In this document: one piece after another, positions 34,955 through 44,727 of the stretch
Numbering within the stretch: position 1 is the first letter of the stretch
Layout: every line of letters begins with the position of its first letter
Made by a program: the position numbers and the translations under genes
Notes under the pieces: model-generated
Told to the model about the DNA's origin: nothing
What the model saw: the letters and a program-made list of their open reading frames with translations, nothing else
Databases searched by the model: none
Origin: Desulfonauticus submarinus
GTDB lineage: Bacteria; Desulfobacterota; Desulfovibrionia; Desulfovibrionales; Desulfonatronovibrionaceae
Reading direction: 5' to 3'
Assembly: GCF_900104045.1 (NCBI RefSeq)
Contig: NZ_FNIN01000004.1
Location: forward strand, 59,250-123,249
DNA: 64,000 nt

Positions 34955-35912
34955 GAAAACTCTCCCAATTTGCCCAAGGATTTTGTTTTGCAATCAATTT
35001 TAACTCTTCGATTGCGTGGGATAAATCTTTAGGATTTGAAAATTTTCCTTTAAAAATAAGGTTGCTATTTTCTAATTGAAATGGATGGTCAATAGTCCAA
35101 CCTGTGCCTGCTTGAAGGTTTTTGAGATGATTTAGTATTTTTGAATGTGTTTGAGATAAAAGTGGATAGCGATACTTCCAAACAAGGTTTAGTATTTTTT
35201 TTATCTTGTCTTGTGGGGATAGGTTAGAGCTCAGAACAGTGAAGATGTTCATTTCTTCTAAGAGTGAGTTAAGTTGTTTTTGAGTTTTTAGGCTGATTTC
35301 ATTTAGCCATTGGAGAACTTTTTTTTGATTAGATTTAGACCATTTTAGATCTTTAAACAATAAAAAAAGAACCTCTTGTTCATTTAGGGAGAAATTTTTA
35401 ACTAAGCCCCCTATCTCTAAGTCAAGATGCTCCAATTGTAGGAGGTTATCCCATTTTTTAGGAAGTTTTATCCAATTGTTAAGCAGCTTTAATTGTAGGC
35501 CTTTTGGGTGGATCCCTAATATTGCTAATTCTTGGGAAGACAGTTTAAATTTAGAAAAAAATCTAAATGCTTTTACTAAAGCCCACTGGGCAGGATAAGG
35601 TAGATTATTTAAAGAATAATAAATGAAGCCCAACTTTTTGGGAGATTTTTTTTCTATTTTTAAGGCTAAGATATTTTTTTTTAAATTTTTTAAGGCTAAA
35701 GTTCGTTTATATCCATGGATAAGGAAAATTTTTTCCTGTTCTTGAAAAATAAGGATTGGCTCTAATTGCCCTAAATATTCTAAACTTTTTAAAAGCTCTG
35801 GGCAAGGCTCTTTAGGCCAGAGTATCCAAGGGTTTTCTGTAATTATCTGATTAGGGTCTATTAAGGATAATTTTTCTTTTAAAGCTAACATTTTGTTCCC
35901 ATCACTTGACAT
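34944..35912 (-). CDS. ParB/Srx-like N-terminal domain protein
   Basis: A 322-residue protein. Residues about 15-90 resemble the ParB/sulfiredoxin fold (ELLKSLEYLGQLEPILIF and the box IHGYKRTLALKNL, equivalent to GERRxxA). The remainder is helical, Leu/Lys-rich and without a recognised HTH, so it is unlike the chromosomal ParB. It overlaps the SPL-like radical SAM gene, so the two are almost certainly co-expressed. Possible roles are DNA/CTP binding or guiding the radical SAM enzyme to a target. No parA gene is nearby. Confidence 0.7.
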   Translation of the reverse strand: MSSDGNKMLALKEKLSLIDPNQIITENPWILWPKEPCPELLKSLEYLGQLEPILIFQEQEKIFLIHGYKRTLALKNLKKNILALKIEKKSPKKLGFIYYSLNNLPYPAQWALVKAFRFFSKFKLSSQELAILGIHPKGLQLKLLNNWIKLPKKWDNLLQLEHLDLEIGGLVKNFSLNEQEVLFLLFKDLKWSKSNQKKVLQWLNEISLKTQKQLNSLLEEMNIFTVLSSNLSPQDKIKKILNLVWKYRYPLLSQTHSKILNHLKNLQAGTGWTIDHPFQLENSNLIFKGKFSNPKDLSHAIEELKLIAKQNPWANWESFLDI

Positions 35913-36079
35913 CTTTTCTTTTCTCTACATATAGGACAAAATCCAAGTAAAGATTAATATGTGAAAAAAGTAATTTGTGCAATTTAAAATCTTACTTCTG
36001 AGTTTTAGGGTTTAGTCAATAGGGTGTGTAAATAGATCCCTGAATAGAGGGGAAAAATATTTTGAAAGGGGGCTAATTA

Positions 36080-38137
36080 ATGCGGGAGAAACTTGAGAAA
36101 CAAAGAACTTATGCACTGGTTGGCCATGGTGGCTGTGGAAAAACTTCTGTTGCTGAGATGCTGTTGTTTCAGGCAAAGGTTATTTCACGCCTAGGCAAAA
36201 TAGAAGAAGGCACCACTTGTTTAGATTATGAGCCTGAAGAGATTAAAAGACGCGGTAGTATTCAACCTGGTTTTGCTTATTTTAAGTGGCAAAAAGGAGA
36301 TCATTATTTAATTGATGTGCCTGGTGATGCTAATTTTAATGGGGATATTCAATATTTGCTTACAGCAGCAGATGGTGTTGTGTTTGTTTTAGATGCTATA
36401 GATGGAGTTAAGCCTTTAACTAAGAAAATGTGGGCAGAGGTTGAAAAGGCAGGGCTTCCTTCTATTATTTTTATTAATAAAATGGATAGAGAACGAGCTA
36501 ATTTTGATCAGGCTTATGAAGGTTTGAGTAATGTTTTAGGAATAAAAGCAATACCTCTGTTTCTTCCCATAGGTGCAGAAGCAGATTTTCAAGGAGTGGT
36601 AGATATTTTAGAGCAAAAGGCTCTCTTTTTTACTGAAGATGGCAAGGTAAAAAGTGGAGACATCCCAGCAGAATTGGCAGATAAGGTGGAAGAACTTAGG
36701 ACTGCTTTGATTGAAGATATTGCAGAAAGTGATGAGGCTCTCATGGAAAAATATCTTGAAGAGGGAGAGCTTAGCAAAGATGAAATTTTAAGTGGTTTAA
36801 AAAAGGGAATTTTAGCAAGGGAATTATTTCCTGTATGTGTTGGAGCTGCTTTGGTTAATAAAGGGGGAAATATTTTATTGGATACCATTAATTGGCTTTT
36901 GCCTTCACCATTAGAACGAGCTCCTTTTGAAGGAGAAGATGGAGAAGAAAGACCTTCTAGCCCTGATGAGCCACTGGCTGCCTTTGTATTTAAAACTATT
37001 GTGGATCCTTTTACCGGGCAGTTAAGTGTGATGCGAGTACTTTCTGGAGTGCTTAGTTCAGATATGACTCTTTTAAATGCTAACAAAGATAGTAAAGAAA
37101 AATTGGGTCAGTTATTGGTTTTTGAAGGGAAAAAACAAGTGCCAGTAAAAGGAGAAGTTGGACCAGGGGCAATAGTAGCTGTAGCAAAATTAAAGGAAAC
37201 CTCTACAGGAGATACCTTGTGCGATGAAAAGGCTCCTTTTAAACTTAAAAAGCCAGATGTTGCCCCGTGTATTATTTCTTATGCCTTGGCTGCAGAAAAA
37301 CAAGGAGAAGAAGATAAAGTTTTTGCATCTGTTCAAAAACTTTTAGATGAGGATATTACTTTAGAACTTACAAGGAATGAAGAGACAGGGGATATGCTTC
37401 TCTCTGGTATGGGGCAATTACATATAGAAACAACAGTTGAAAAGGTGAAAAGGCGATATAAAGTTGGTATTGTTTTAAAAACTCCTAAGATTCCTTATCG
37501 AGAGACTATAAAGGGTAAGGCAGAGGTCCAAGGAAAATATAAAAAGCAAACAGGTGGTAGAGGACAATATGGTGATTGTTGGATTAGGCTAGAACCTTTG
37601 CCTAGAGGTAAAGGGTATGAATTTGTAGATGCTATTGTAGGAGGTGTTATACCCAAACAATATATTCCTGCTGTTGACGCTGGTATTCAAGAGGCAGCTA
37701 GAAAGGGCGTAGTAGCAGGTTATCCTGTAGTTGATTTTAAAGTTACTTTGTATGATGGTTCTTATCATAGTGTGGATTCTTCTGAAATGGCTTTTAAGAT
37801 TGCAGGTTCAATGGCTTTTAAAAAGGCAGTAGAAAAGTGTAAGCCTATTTTGCTTGAACCGATTATGAATGTAACAGTATATATTCCTGATGAGTATATG
37901 GGAGATGTAATAGGGGATATTTCTGGGCGTAGAGGTAAAGTTTTAGGTTCGGATTCAAAGAATGGTATTACTGAAGTCAAGGCACAAGTTCCGATGGCAG
38001 AAATGTTGAGTTATGCTCAAAGTCTTACTTCCATGACTAGTGGACAAGGGACTTATACTATGGAGTTTGATCACTATGAAGAAGTTCCAAGCCAGATTGC
38101 AGAAAAAATTATAGAAGAAAGCAAAGCAGAAGATTAA
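36080..38137 (+). CDS. Elongation factor G-like GTPase (EF-G2 type)
   Basis: A 685-residue translational GTPase with the five-domain EF-G plan. G1 is GHGGCGKTS (residues 15-23) and G4 is NKMD. The G3 motif reads DVPGDANF, so the catalytic His of DTPGH is replaced by Asp83. This deviation, together with the EEGTTCLDYEPEE switch I, matches the EF-G2-like subfamily, not the main translocase. Domain IV (GGRGQYGDCWIRLEP) is present. Its function in the cell is not settled; ribosome rescue or stress roles are suggested for relatives. AAAGGGGG precedes ATG 36080, and a strong terminator follows, so it is monocistronic. Confidence 0.9.
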   Translation: MREKLEKQRTYALVGHGGCGKTSVAEMLLFQAKVISRLGKIEEGTTCLDYEPEEIKRRGSIQPGFAYFKWQKGDHYLIDVPGDANFNGDIQYLLTAADGVVFVLDAIDGVKPLTKKMWAEVEKAGLPSIIFINKMDRERANFDQAYEGLSNVLGIKAIPLFLPIGAEADFQGVVDILEQKALFFTEDGKVKSGDIPAELADKVEELRTALIEDIAESDEALMEKYLEEGELSKDEILSGLKKGILARELFPVCVGAALVNKGGNILLDTINWLLPSPLERAPFEGEDGEERPSSPDEPLAAFVFKTIVDPFTGQLSVMRVLSGVLSSDMTLLNANKDSKEKLGQLLVFEGKKQVPVKGEVGPGAIVAVAKLKETSTGDTLCDEKAPFKLKKPDVAPCIISYALAAEKQGEEDKVFASVQKLLDEDITLELTRNEETGDMLLSGMGQLHIETTVEKVKRRYKVGIVLKTPKIPYRETIKGKAEVQGKYKKQTGGRGQYGDCWIRLEPLPRGKGYEFVDAIVGGVIPKQYIPAVDAGIQEAARKGVVAGYPVVDFKVTLYDGSYHSVDSSEMAFKIAGSMAFKKAVEKCKPILLEPIMNVTVYIPDEYMGDVIGDISGRRGKVLGSDSKNGITEVKAQVPMAEMLSYAQSLTSMTSGQGTYTMEFDHYEEVPSQIAEKIIEESKAED

Positions 38138-38160
38138 AAAACAATTAAATTAAAAATAAA

Positions 38161-38193
38161 AAAGCAGGAGTATGCTCATACTCCTGCTTTTTT
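38161..38193 (+). terminator. Terminator of the EF-G-like gene
   Basis: AGCAGGAGTATG (38163-38174) and CATACTCCTGCT (38177-38188) form a perfect 12-bp stem with a CT loop, with As before it and a T-run after it. Confidence 0.95.
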
Positions 38194-38587
38194 ATTTTCC
38201 TGTCTATTTAATGAAAAATTTTTATATTGTGAAAACTTTTTTAGCTTAGTCTATTTAATTTCTCAACTTTCGTAAGGTTGTTATTCCTCTAGAACCCTGA
38301 AGTGATTTCTTAATATTTTTAGATTTAAAAATTTTTCAAATGCTCTAATTTTTTTTGGAGACAAAATATCTTTATTTTTCTCTTTGAGAATTTAAGCAAT
38401 GAGCTGAGGTACAAAGTAATTTTTTTGTCCCTATTAATAAAGTATGGTTGTTGTAGGTTTGATTTTTTAGCATTTTTTTATGAGTTTTTGGGGATTTAAA
38501 GAAAATTTATCGAGAAGTTTTGAGTAACTTTTAGCTAAGAGGAAGAAAAGAGGGAAGGAGCTTAACGAATTTGTATAAGTTTACTTT
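38194..38587. other. AT-rich intergenic region upstream of lysS
   Basis: Nearly 400 bases with no gene. I see no T-box AGGGTGG element, no lysine riboswitch core and no reading frame above about 20 codons with a ribosome site. It may hold the promoter of the long lysS-lpxI operon. Confidence 0.6.
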
Positions 38588-38652
38588 TCTTGACGAGCAG
38601 AGGAAATTAAAATAGTTATAGATGCTTAATTTTTCGTCAAGAGGTTAGAACA
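38588..38652 (+). promoter_or_regulatory. lysS leader with inverted repeat overlapping the ribosome binding site
   Basis: TCTTGACGA (38588-38596) and TCGTCAAGA (38634-38642) are perfect 9-nt complements separated by 37 nt. The right arm covers the first half of the AAGAGG ribosome site (38639-38644) of lysS. If transcribed, pairing would hide the site and lower translation. The left arm also contains TTGACG, which could instead be a -35 box. Confidence 0.4.
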
Positions 38653-40158
38653 TTGAGTACACAAAAAAATTCTTCTCAACAAGATGAAAATCGTCTTATT
38701 CAAGCTAGAAAAGAAAAGGCCAAGCGTTTTTTAGAGCAGGGAATTGCCATTTATCCCAATACATTTCGCAAAAAACACGATATTAAACCTATTTTAGATA
38801 AGTATAAAGACCTAAGCCAAGAGGACTTAGAAAAATTAGATTCTGTGTTTGTAGTGGCAGGTCGAATTATGGCTTTAAGGTCTTTTGGAAAAGTTACTTT
38901 TTTTCATATTCAAGATCATTCAGGGAAAATCCAGGTCTTTGCTCAAAAAAATATTTTAGGCTCAGAAAAATATAATATTTTTAAAAAATTTGATGTAGGA
39001 GATATTGTAGGTGTAAAAGGACCTTTATTTAAAACCAAAACAGGCGAACTTACAATTAAAGCAGAGGATGTAGAGTTAGTTACTAAGTCTTTGCGGCCTT
39101 TGCCTGAAAAATATCATGGTTTAAAAGATGTAGAGTTGCGTTATCGTCAACGTTATGTGGATTTGATTGTTAACCCTAAAGTAAGAGAAATATTTATTAA
39201 GCGTTCAAAGATTGTTCGTTTTATTAGAAATTTTTTAGATGCAAGGGGCTTTTTAGAGGTAGAAACGCCAATGATGCAACCTATTCCTGGAGGTGCTGCA
39301 GCTAAACCATTTATTACTCATCACAATGCTCTTGATATGCAACTTTATTTGCGTATTGCTCCTGAGTTATACCTAAAACGTCTTTTAGTAGGAGGATTTG
39401 AGCGAGTATATGAGATAAATAGGAATTTTAGAAATGAGGGTATTTCAACTCAGCATAATCCAGAGTTTACTATGCTAGAGTTTTATATGGCTTATGCTGA
39501 TTTTACCATGCTTATGGAATTAACAGAAGAGTTATTTTCTTCATTAGCTAAAGATGTTTGTGGCTCTACGAAAATACCTTACGGAGAACATGAGATTGAT
39601 TTAACCCCTCCGTGGAACAAGCTTTCATTTTATGAATCACTGGAAAAAATAGGTGGTCTTCGTCCAGAAGAGTATCAAAATTATGAAAATGCAAAAAATT
39701 TGGCTAAAAAATTAGGAGAAAAGGTTGTAGAAGGAGAAAAATTGGGAAAGGTGCAGGCTAAACTATTTGATTTATTAGTTGAGCCTAAACTTATTCAACC
39801 TCATTTTATTTATCATTATCCTACAGATATTTCCCCTCTTTCACGAAGAAATGAGGAAGATCCTACCATAACAGACAGGTTTGAACTGTTTATTGCAGGG
39901 CGGGAAATGGCAAATGCCTTTTCTGAATTAAATGATCCGTTTGACCAAAAAGAACGTTTTTTAGAACAGGTAAAAGAAAAAGAAGCTGGAGATGAAGAAG
40001 CTCATTTTATGGATGAAGATTATGTTAGGGCTTTAGAGTATGGTATGCCTCCTGCAGGTGGAGAAGGCATTGGTATCGATAGATTAGTAATGTTGCTTAC
40101 CAACTCTCAATCTATAAGAGAGGTTATTCTTTTCCCTCTTCTTAGACCAGAAGGCTGA
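38653..40158 (+). CDS. lysS: Lysyl-tRNA synthetase, class II
   Basis: A 501-residue class II synthetase charging tRNA-Lys. An N-terminal OB-fold anticodon domain (about 60-150) precedes the catalytic core. Motif 2 is in [20 protein letters not shown], and motif 3 is in [17 protein letters not shown]. The start is TTG 38653 after AAGAGG at 8 bases; no better ATG lies near. It is the first gene of the run into lolC, 8 bases away. Confidence 0.97.
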   Translation: MSTQKNSSQQDENRLIQARKEKAKRFLEQGIAIYPNTFRKKHDIKPILDKYKDLSQEDLEKLDSVFVVAGRIMALRSFGKVTFFHIQDHSGKIQVFAQKNILGSEKYNIFKKFDVGDIVGVKGPLFKTKTGELTIKAEDVELVTKSLRPLPEKYHGLKDVELRYRQRYVDLIVNPKVREIFIKRSKIVRFIRNFLDARGFLEVETPMMQPIPGGAAAKPFITHHNALDMQLYLRIAPELYLKRLLVGGFERVYEINRNFRNEGISTQHNPEFTMLEFYMAYADFTMLMELTEELFSSLAKDVCGSTKIPYGEHEIDLTPPWNKLSFYESLEKIGGLRPEEYQNYENAKNLAKKLGEKVVEGEKLGKVQAKLFDLLVEPKLIQPHFIYHYPTDISPLSRRNEEDPTITDRFELFIAGREMANAFSELNDPFDQKERFLEQVKEKEAGDEEAHFMDEDYVRALEYGMPPAGGEGIGIDRLVMLLTNSQSIREVILFPLLRPEG

Positions 40159-40166
40159 TCTAGCTA

Positions 40167-41390
40167 ATGAACTTTGAACTCTTTGTTGCCCAAAAATATC
40201 TTTTAGCTAGACAAAAACAGACCTTTATTTCTGTTATTACCTTAATATCCATTTTAGGAGTGGCTCTGGGAGTAGCTGCTTTAATTATTGTTCTTGGAGT
40301 AATGAATGGTTTTAGTCAGAACTTAAAAGATAAAATTTTAGGGGTTAATGCGCATATTTTAGTAGGTAGTTATGAAGGATTGGTTCAAGAGTATCCTGAG
40401 TTAATAAAAAAGATAAAGTCTGTCTCAGAAGTAAAAGGTGTTGCCCCTTTTATGTATGCAGAAGTAATGGCAAGTGGCCCTGGTGGGGTTAAGGGGTTAA
40501 TTTTAAGAGGTATTAGGGTTCAAGATGCACCTGTATTTGAGCTACCAAAGATTTTGATTTCTGGTCAGATTAAGAGATTAGAACACAATTCTTCTTTCCC
40601 TGGGATTATTTTGGGCAAAGAACTTGTTAGTCAATTAAATTTAACTCTTGGAAGTAAAGTAAATATATTAGCTCCTAGTAGTAAAAGGACAAGTGCAGGC
40701 TTTACACCTAAAGTGGCTACTTTTGAGCTTGTTGGTATTTTTAAAACAGGAATGTACGAATATGATTCTTCTTTGGGATATATTTCATTAGAACAAGCTC
40801 AAAAGCTTTTAGGTATTAAGTCTAACGGTGTGAGTGCGTTAGAAATTCGTGTATTTGACGTGTATAAAGCTCCTGAACTAGCTAAAAAGATTTTAAAACA
40901 GATTGGTTATCCGTATTATACTAGAAATTGGATAGAAATGAACCAAAATTTGTTTTCAGCGTTGAAGTTGGAGAAAACAGCTATGGGTGTTATTTTGGCC
41001 ATGATTGTCCTTGTGGGGTCTTTTAGCATTGTTACAACGCTTATTATGTTAGTAATGGAGAAAACTAAAGATATTGCTGTGATGATTTCTATGGGAGCAA
41101 CACCAAAAAGAATAAAAAAGATATTTATGCTTCAGGGGACAATTATAGGGTTTGTGGGTACTTTTTTGGGATATATCTTAGGATTGGGTATATGTTTTTT
41201 ATTGAAAAGATATCAATTTATAAAGTTGCCTGCAGATGTTTATTATTTAGATCATTTGCCGATTTTACTGAAAAGTACAGATCTCATTTTGATAGGCATA
41301 GTGGCTATCCTTTTGTGTTTTTTTGCAACTCTTTATCCAGCCAAACAGGCAGCAAAGTTAGAACCTGCTGTGGCTTTACGCTATGAGTAA
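40167..41390 (+). CDS. lolC: Lipoprotein-releasing ABC transporter permease (LolC/LolE)
   Basis: A 407-residue inner-membrane permease with four TM helices: one at the N-terminus (about 20-45), a large periplasmic domain, and three near the C-terminus. The N-terminal FVAQKYLLARQKQTFISVITLISILGV is diagnostic of LolC/E when read in overlapping short parts. It works with LolD to extract lipoproteins from the inner membrane for LolA. Only one permease gene is present here, so it may act as a homodimer (LolF-like). It overlaps lolD by 8 bp. Confidence 0.92.
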   Translation: MNFELFVAQKYLLARQKQTFISVITLISILGVALGVAALIIVLGVMNGFSQNLKDKILGVNAHILVGSYEGLVQEYPELIKKIKSVSEVKGVAPFMYAEVMASGPGGVKGLILRGIRVQDAPVFELPKILISGQIKRLEHNSSFPGIILGKELVSQLNLTLGSKVNILAPSSKRTSAGFTPKVATFELVGIFKTGMYEYDSSLGYISLEQAQKLLGIKSNGVSALEIRVFDVYKAPELAKKILKQIGYPYYTRNWIEMNQNLFSALKLEKTAMGVILAMIVLVGSFSIVTTLIMLVMEKTKDIAVMISMGATPKRIKKIFMLQGTIIGFVGTFLGYILGLGICFLLKRYQFIKLPADVYYLDHLPILLKSTDLILIGIVAILLCFFATLYPAKQAAKLEPAVALRYE

Positions 41391-42057
41391 AATATATCGT
41401 TTAGAACATATTGAAAAAGTATTTTTGTCTGGAGATGACAAAGTAGAAGTTTTAAAGGACATTACTTTAGAAATAAATACAGGAGAATCAGTTGCTATTG
41501 TGGGTGCGTCTGGTTCAGGAAAATCTACCTTACTTCATATTATGGGAGCATTAGATTACCCGACAAAGGGGAGAATATTTTTTAAAGACAAAAATATAGG
41601 GTTGTTTTCAGAGAAACAGAAAGCTTGTTTTAGAAATCAAAAAATAGGATTTGTTTTTCAATTTCATCACCTTTTGCCTGAATTTAGTGTGCTAGAAAAC
41701 GTTGCTATGCCTGGGATAATAAGAGGTCTCTCTAAGAGTAGAATATTTTCTTTGGCTAAGGAAGCTTTGTCTATGGTTGGTTTAGAAGAATTTTCCAGAC
41801 CAGTTTCTGTACTTTCTGGAGGAGAAAAACAAAGAGTAGCAATTGCAAGAGCTATAGTTTTAGAACCAGAGGTTATCTTAGCAGATGAGCCCACTGGCAA
41901 TCTTGATGAAGCAAATGGTGTGAAAGTAGGGAATTTATTATGTCATTTAAATAAGGAACTGGGAACTACTCTTGTGGTTGTAACCCATAACCATACTCTC
42001 GCCTCCCTTATGCAAAAAACTTATCAGTTAAAGTTAGGAGAGCTTCATGCGCTTTAA
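41383..42057 (+). CDS. lolD: Lipoprotein-releasing ABC ATPase
   Basis: A 224-residue ABC ATPase. Walker A is GASGSGKST, the signature is [14 protein letters not shown], Walker B is [12 protein letters not shown], and the switch His is in THNHTLA. The [10 protein letters not shown] stretch is typical of LolD. It powers lipoprotein release with the adjacent permease. Overlaps: 8 bp with lolC upstream and 11 bp with bamA downstream. Confidence 0.95.
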   Translation: MSKIYRLEHIEKVFLSGDDKVEVLKDITLEINTGESVAIVGASGSGKSTLLHIMGALDYPTKGRIFFKDKNIGLFSEKQKACFRNQKIGFVFQFHHLLPEFSVLENVAMPGIIRGLSKSRIFSLAKEALSMVGLEEFSRPVSVLSGGEKQRVAIARAIVLEPEVILADEPTGNLDEANGVKVGNLLCHLNKELGTTLVVVTHNHTLASLMQKTYQLKLGELHAL

Positions 42058-44704
42058 GGCTTTTTATAGCATAATAATATTTTTCATTCTTATGGGAAGT
42101 AATTTGTCAGGTTACGCAGCAGAAAAAATTAGAATTGCTGTTTTCCCCTTTGAAATAAATGCTCCTAAGGAGTTTCAATATTTGAAAGAGAGTTTACCAT
42201 CTTTAATTAAAGATAGATTAAAAGAAAAAGGATTTGAAGTAGTTGATTTAAATAGAGTAAAGGAGATATTGGAGCAGGAGAATGTAGAGTACTTAGATAT
42301 TAGTACTGTTAAGAATTTAACCTTGCTTTTAGATGCAAACTATGGACTTTATGGTAGTCTTAGTAAAATAGGAGAGACTTTAAGTATAGATAGCAGGTTA
42401 GTAGAAGCATATGGCCTTAAGTCTCCTAAGGCATTATTTGTGGTGAGAAAAGGACTTATAAATCTTTTGCCTGCAGTAGACGAGTTAGTCTCTAAAATAA
42501 AATTAGAGCTTTTAAAAAAAGAGCAGATTGTAGGTATAGAAGTAAGAGGGAATAAAATTTTAGATAAGGACGTTATTTTGTTGAGGTTAGAGATTCAAAA
42601 AGGAGATATTTACGATCCAAAAAAGATAAATGAAGAATTAAAACGTCTTTATAAATTGGGATATTTTGATGATATTAAATTTTTTGTTCAAGATACTAAA
42701 GAAGGGAAAAAGATTATCGTAGAAGTTAAAGAAAAACCTTTAATTCGAGCTATTTCTGTAGAAGGAGCAAAAGAAATTGATGAAGATGATATTTTAGAGG
42801 CTATTTCAAGCAAAACAGGTTCTGTATTTAATCCTTCCATTGTAGCAGAAGATATGGAAAAAATTCGTCAACTTTACCGTAAGAAGGGGTATTATAAGGC
42901 AGATGTATCTTATGTTGTTGAGAGCTCTGATAATAAGCAGGCAAGGTTGATTTTTAAAATCAAAGAAGGGCCTAAGCTTTATATTAAAAAAATTATTATT
43001 GATGGGGCTAAACAAATAAGCGCCGATGAGTTAAAAGACCAGTTGGCTTTAGGAGAAAGGGGCTTTTTCTCCTGGTTAACTGGCTCTGGTATATTAAAAG
43101 AAGAGCTTTTAGAAAGAGATGCTGCTGCTTTAGAAGCTTATTATGCAAATAGAGGCTTTATTGATGTTAAAGTGGGGCAGCCTGATGTAGAATTTAAAGA
43201 TGACGGTATTTATATTACTTTTCACGTCTTTGAAGGTGCGCGTTATAAAGTTGGTGGTGTAAAATTTGAAGGAGATTTGCTTTTTCCCGAAGAGACTCTT
43301 TTAAAGATTATTAAAATGGATGATTTAGCAAAAGATGGAGAGTATTTTAATAGGTCTATTTTGAGAAAAGACCTTCAAGCTATTGCTGATTATTATACGA
43401 ATTATGGATATGCTTTTGCTGATTGTGATGTAAAGGTTAAGGCTGATAAGAAAACTAAATTAGTTTATGTTACCTATATCCCTCAAAAAGGGCAAAAAGT
43501 TTATATAAGAAGAGTAATTATAGAGGGAAACAGAAGTACGCGAGATAATGTCATTAGAAGGGAGATGCGTTTAGCTGATGGGGATTTATTTAGTGGAGAA
43601 AAATTAAAGCGTTCTAATGTGCGCTTAAACAAGCTTGATTATTTTGAAACAGTAGATATTCAGACAGTTCCAACGGATGATCGTTCTCAAATGGATTTGA
43701 TTGTAAAAGTAAAAGAAAAACCAACAGGTATGATTTCTGCTGGAGCAGGGTATTCTTCATTTGATAAGATGTTTTTTACTGCAAAGATTCAACAGAGGAA
43801 TCTTTTTGGAAAAGGGTATAGCGTAGGACTGTCTGGTACTTTTAGTGGGCGAAGAACTTCTTATGTGGCGTCTTTTTGGAATCCTTATTACAAAGATTCT
43901 GACCTTGGAGTAGGAATATCTGTTTTTAATTCTAAAGAAGAATTTTTTAAATACGATAAAAAAAGTATTGGTGGTAAGTTAAGCTTTGCCTATCCTTTAG
44001 GAGAATATACGAGTTTAAATTGGAATTATAAAGCTGAAAGATATACTATTTATAATGTAGATAAAGATGCTGACCAGACTATAAAGGATATGGAAGGTGA
44101 TAATTGGGCAAGTATTTTTTATATCAGTGCAACTCGAGATACTACAGATAGGTACTTGAACCCAACTAAAGGTACAAAGAATTCTTTGTCTTTGGAATAT
44201 GCAGGAGGGGCTTTAGGAGGTGACGATAATTTTATTAAAAGTATTTATGATTTTAGTTGGTATCAGCCGTTAATAAAAGATTTTATTTTTCATTGGCATT
44301 TTAGATTAGGTTATCTTACTAAAAATGGGGATGAAGAAATCCCTTCTTTTGAACGTTTTTATTTAGGGGGTATAAATTCTGTTAGAGGATATCCTGGAAG
44401 AGAAATTTCGCCTAAATATGATAATGGTGATTACAAAGGTGGAAATAAACAGTTTTTTACCAATGTAGAAATATTGTTCCCTTTGAACAAAGAAATGGGC
44501 ATTTTAGGGCTATTTTTCTTTGATGCAGGTAATGCTTGGGATGAAGACCAGAGTATGGATACAGATTTGTATAAAAGCGTAGGCACAGGAATTAGGTGGT
44601 ATTCTCCCCTTGGTCCCTTGCGTTTAGAATATGGTTATGCTCTAGACAAACTTGACGGTGAGCGGACAAAGAAATTAGAATTTAGCATTGGCCAATTTTA
44701 TTAA
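42047..44704 (+). CDS. bamA: Outer-membrane assembly factor BamA with an extra N-terminal domain
   Basis: An 885-residue Omp85 protein. A signal peptide (1 to about 24) precedes an extra domain of about 140 residues (starting IRIAVFPFEIN, with LKEKGFEVVDL and ANYGLYGSL) resembling TolB/CsgG-like N-terminal folds. Then come five POTRA-type repeats (about 170-560) and a C-terminal barrel with the conserved GGINSVRGYPGREISP segment, ending in a terminal aromatic (QFY). It inserts barrel proteins into the outer membrane. The extra domain is the unusual part; E. coli BamA lacks it. GGAGAG lies just before ATG 42047, and skp follows after 23 bases. Confidence 0.95.
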   Translation: MRFKAFYSIIIFFILMGSNLSGYAAEKIRIAVFPFEINAPKEFQYLKESLPSLIKDRLKEKGFEVVDLNRVKEILEQENVEYLDISTVKNLTLLLDANYGLYGSLSKIGETLSIDSRLVEAYGLKSPKALFVVRKGLINLLPAVDELVSKIKLELLKKEQIVGIEVRGNKILDKDVILLRLEIQKGDIYDPKKINEELKRLYKLGYFDDIKFFVQDTKEGKKIIVEVKEKPLIRAISVEGAKEIDEDDILEAISSKTGSVFNPSIVAEDMEKIRQLYRKKGYYKADVSYVVESSDNKQARLIFKIKEGPKLYIKKIIIDGAKQISADELKDQLALGERGFFSWLTGSGILKEELLERDAAALEAYYANRGFIDVKVGQPDVEFKDDGIYITFHVFEGARYKVGGVKFEGDLLFPEETLLKIIKMDDLAKDGEYFNRSILRKDLQAIADYYTNYGYAFADCDVKVKADKKTKLVYVTYIPQKGQKVYIRRVIIEGNRSTRDNVIRREMRLADGDLFSGEKLKRSNVRLNKLDYFETVDIQTVPTDDRSQMDLIVKVKEKPTGMISAGAGYSSFDKMFFTAKIQQRNLFGKGYSVGLSGTFSGRRTSYVASFWNPYYKDSDLGVGISVFNSKEEFFKYDKKSIGGKLSFAYPLGEYTSLNWNYKAERYTIYNVDKDADQTIKDMEGDNWASIFYISATRDTTDRYLNPTKGTKNSLSLEYAGGALGGDDNFIKSIYDFSWYQPLIKDFIFHWHFRLGYLTKNGDEEIPSFERFYLGGINSVRGYPGREISPKYDNGDYKGGNKQFFTNVEILFPLNKEMGILGLFFFDAGNAWDEDQSMDTDLYKSVGTGIRWYSPLGPLRLEYGYALDKLDGERTKKLEFSIGQFY

Positions 44705-44727
44705 AATTTTAAAAAAGGAGCTAAGAG

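Noticed and set aside
36589..37086. 165-codon open frame antisense to the EF-G-like gene
   Set aside because: It lies wholly within a conserved gene, has Ser/Pro-rich low-complexity sequence typical of an antisense shadow, and has no ribosome site.
38194..38652. T-box or lysine riboswitch before lysS
   Set aside because: Neither the AGGGTGG-type T-box element nor a lysine riboswitch core is present; only the simple inverted repeat is seen.
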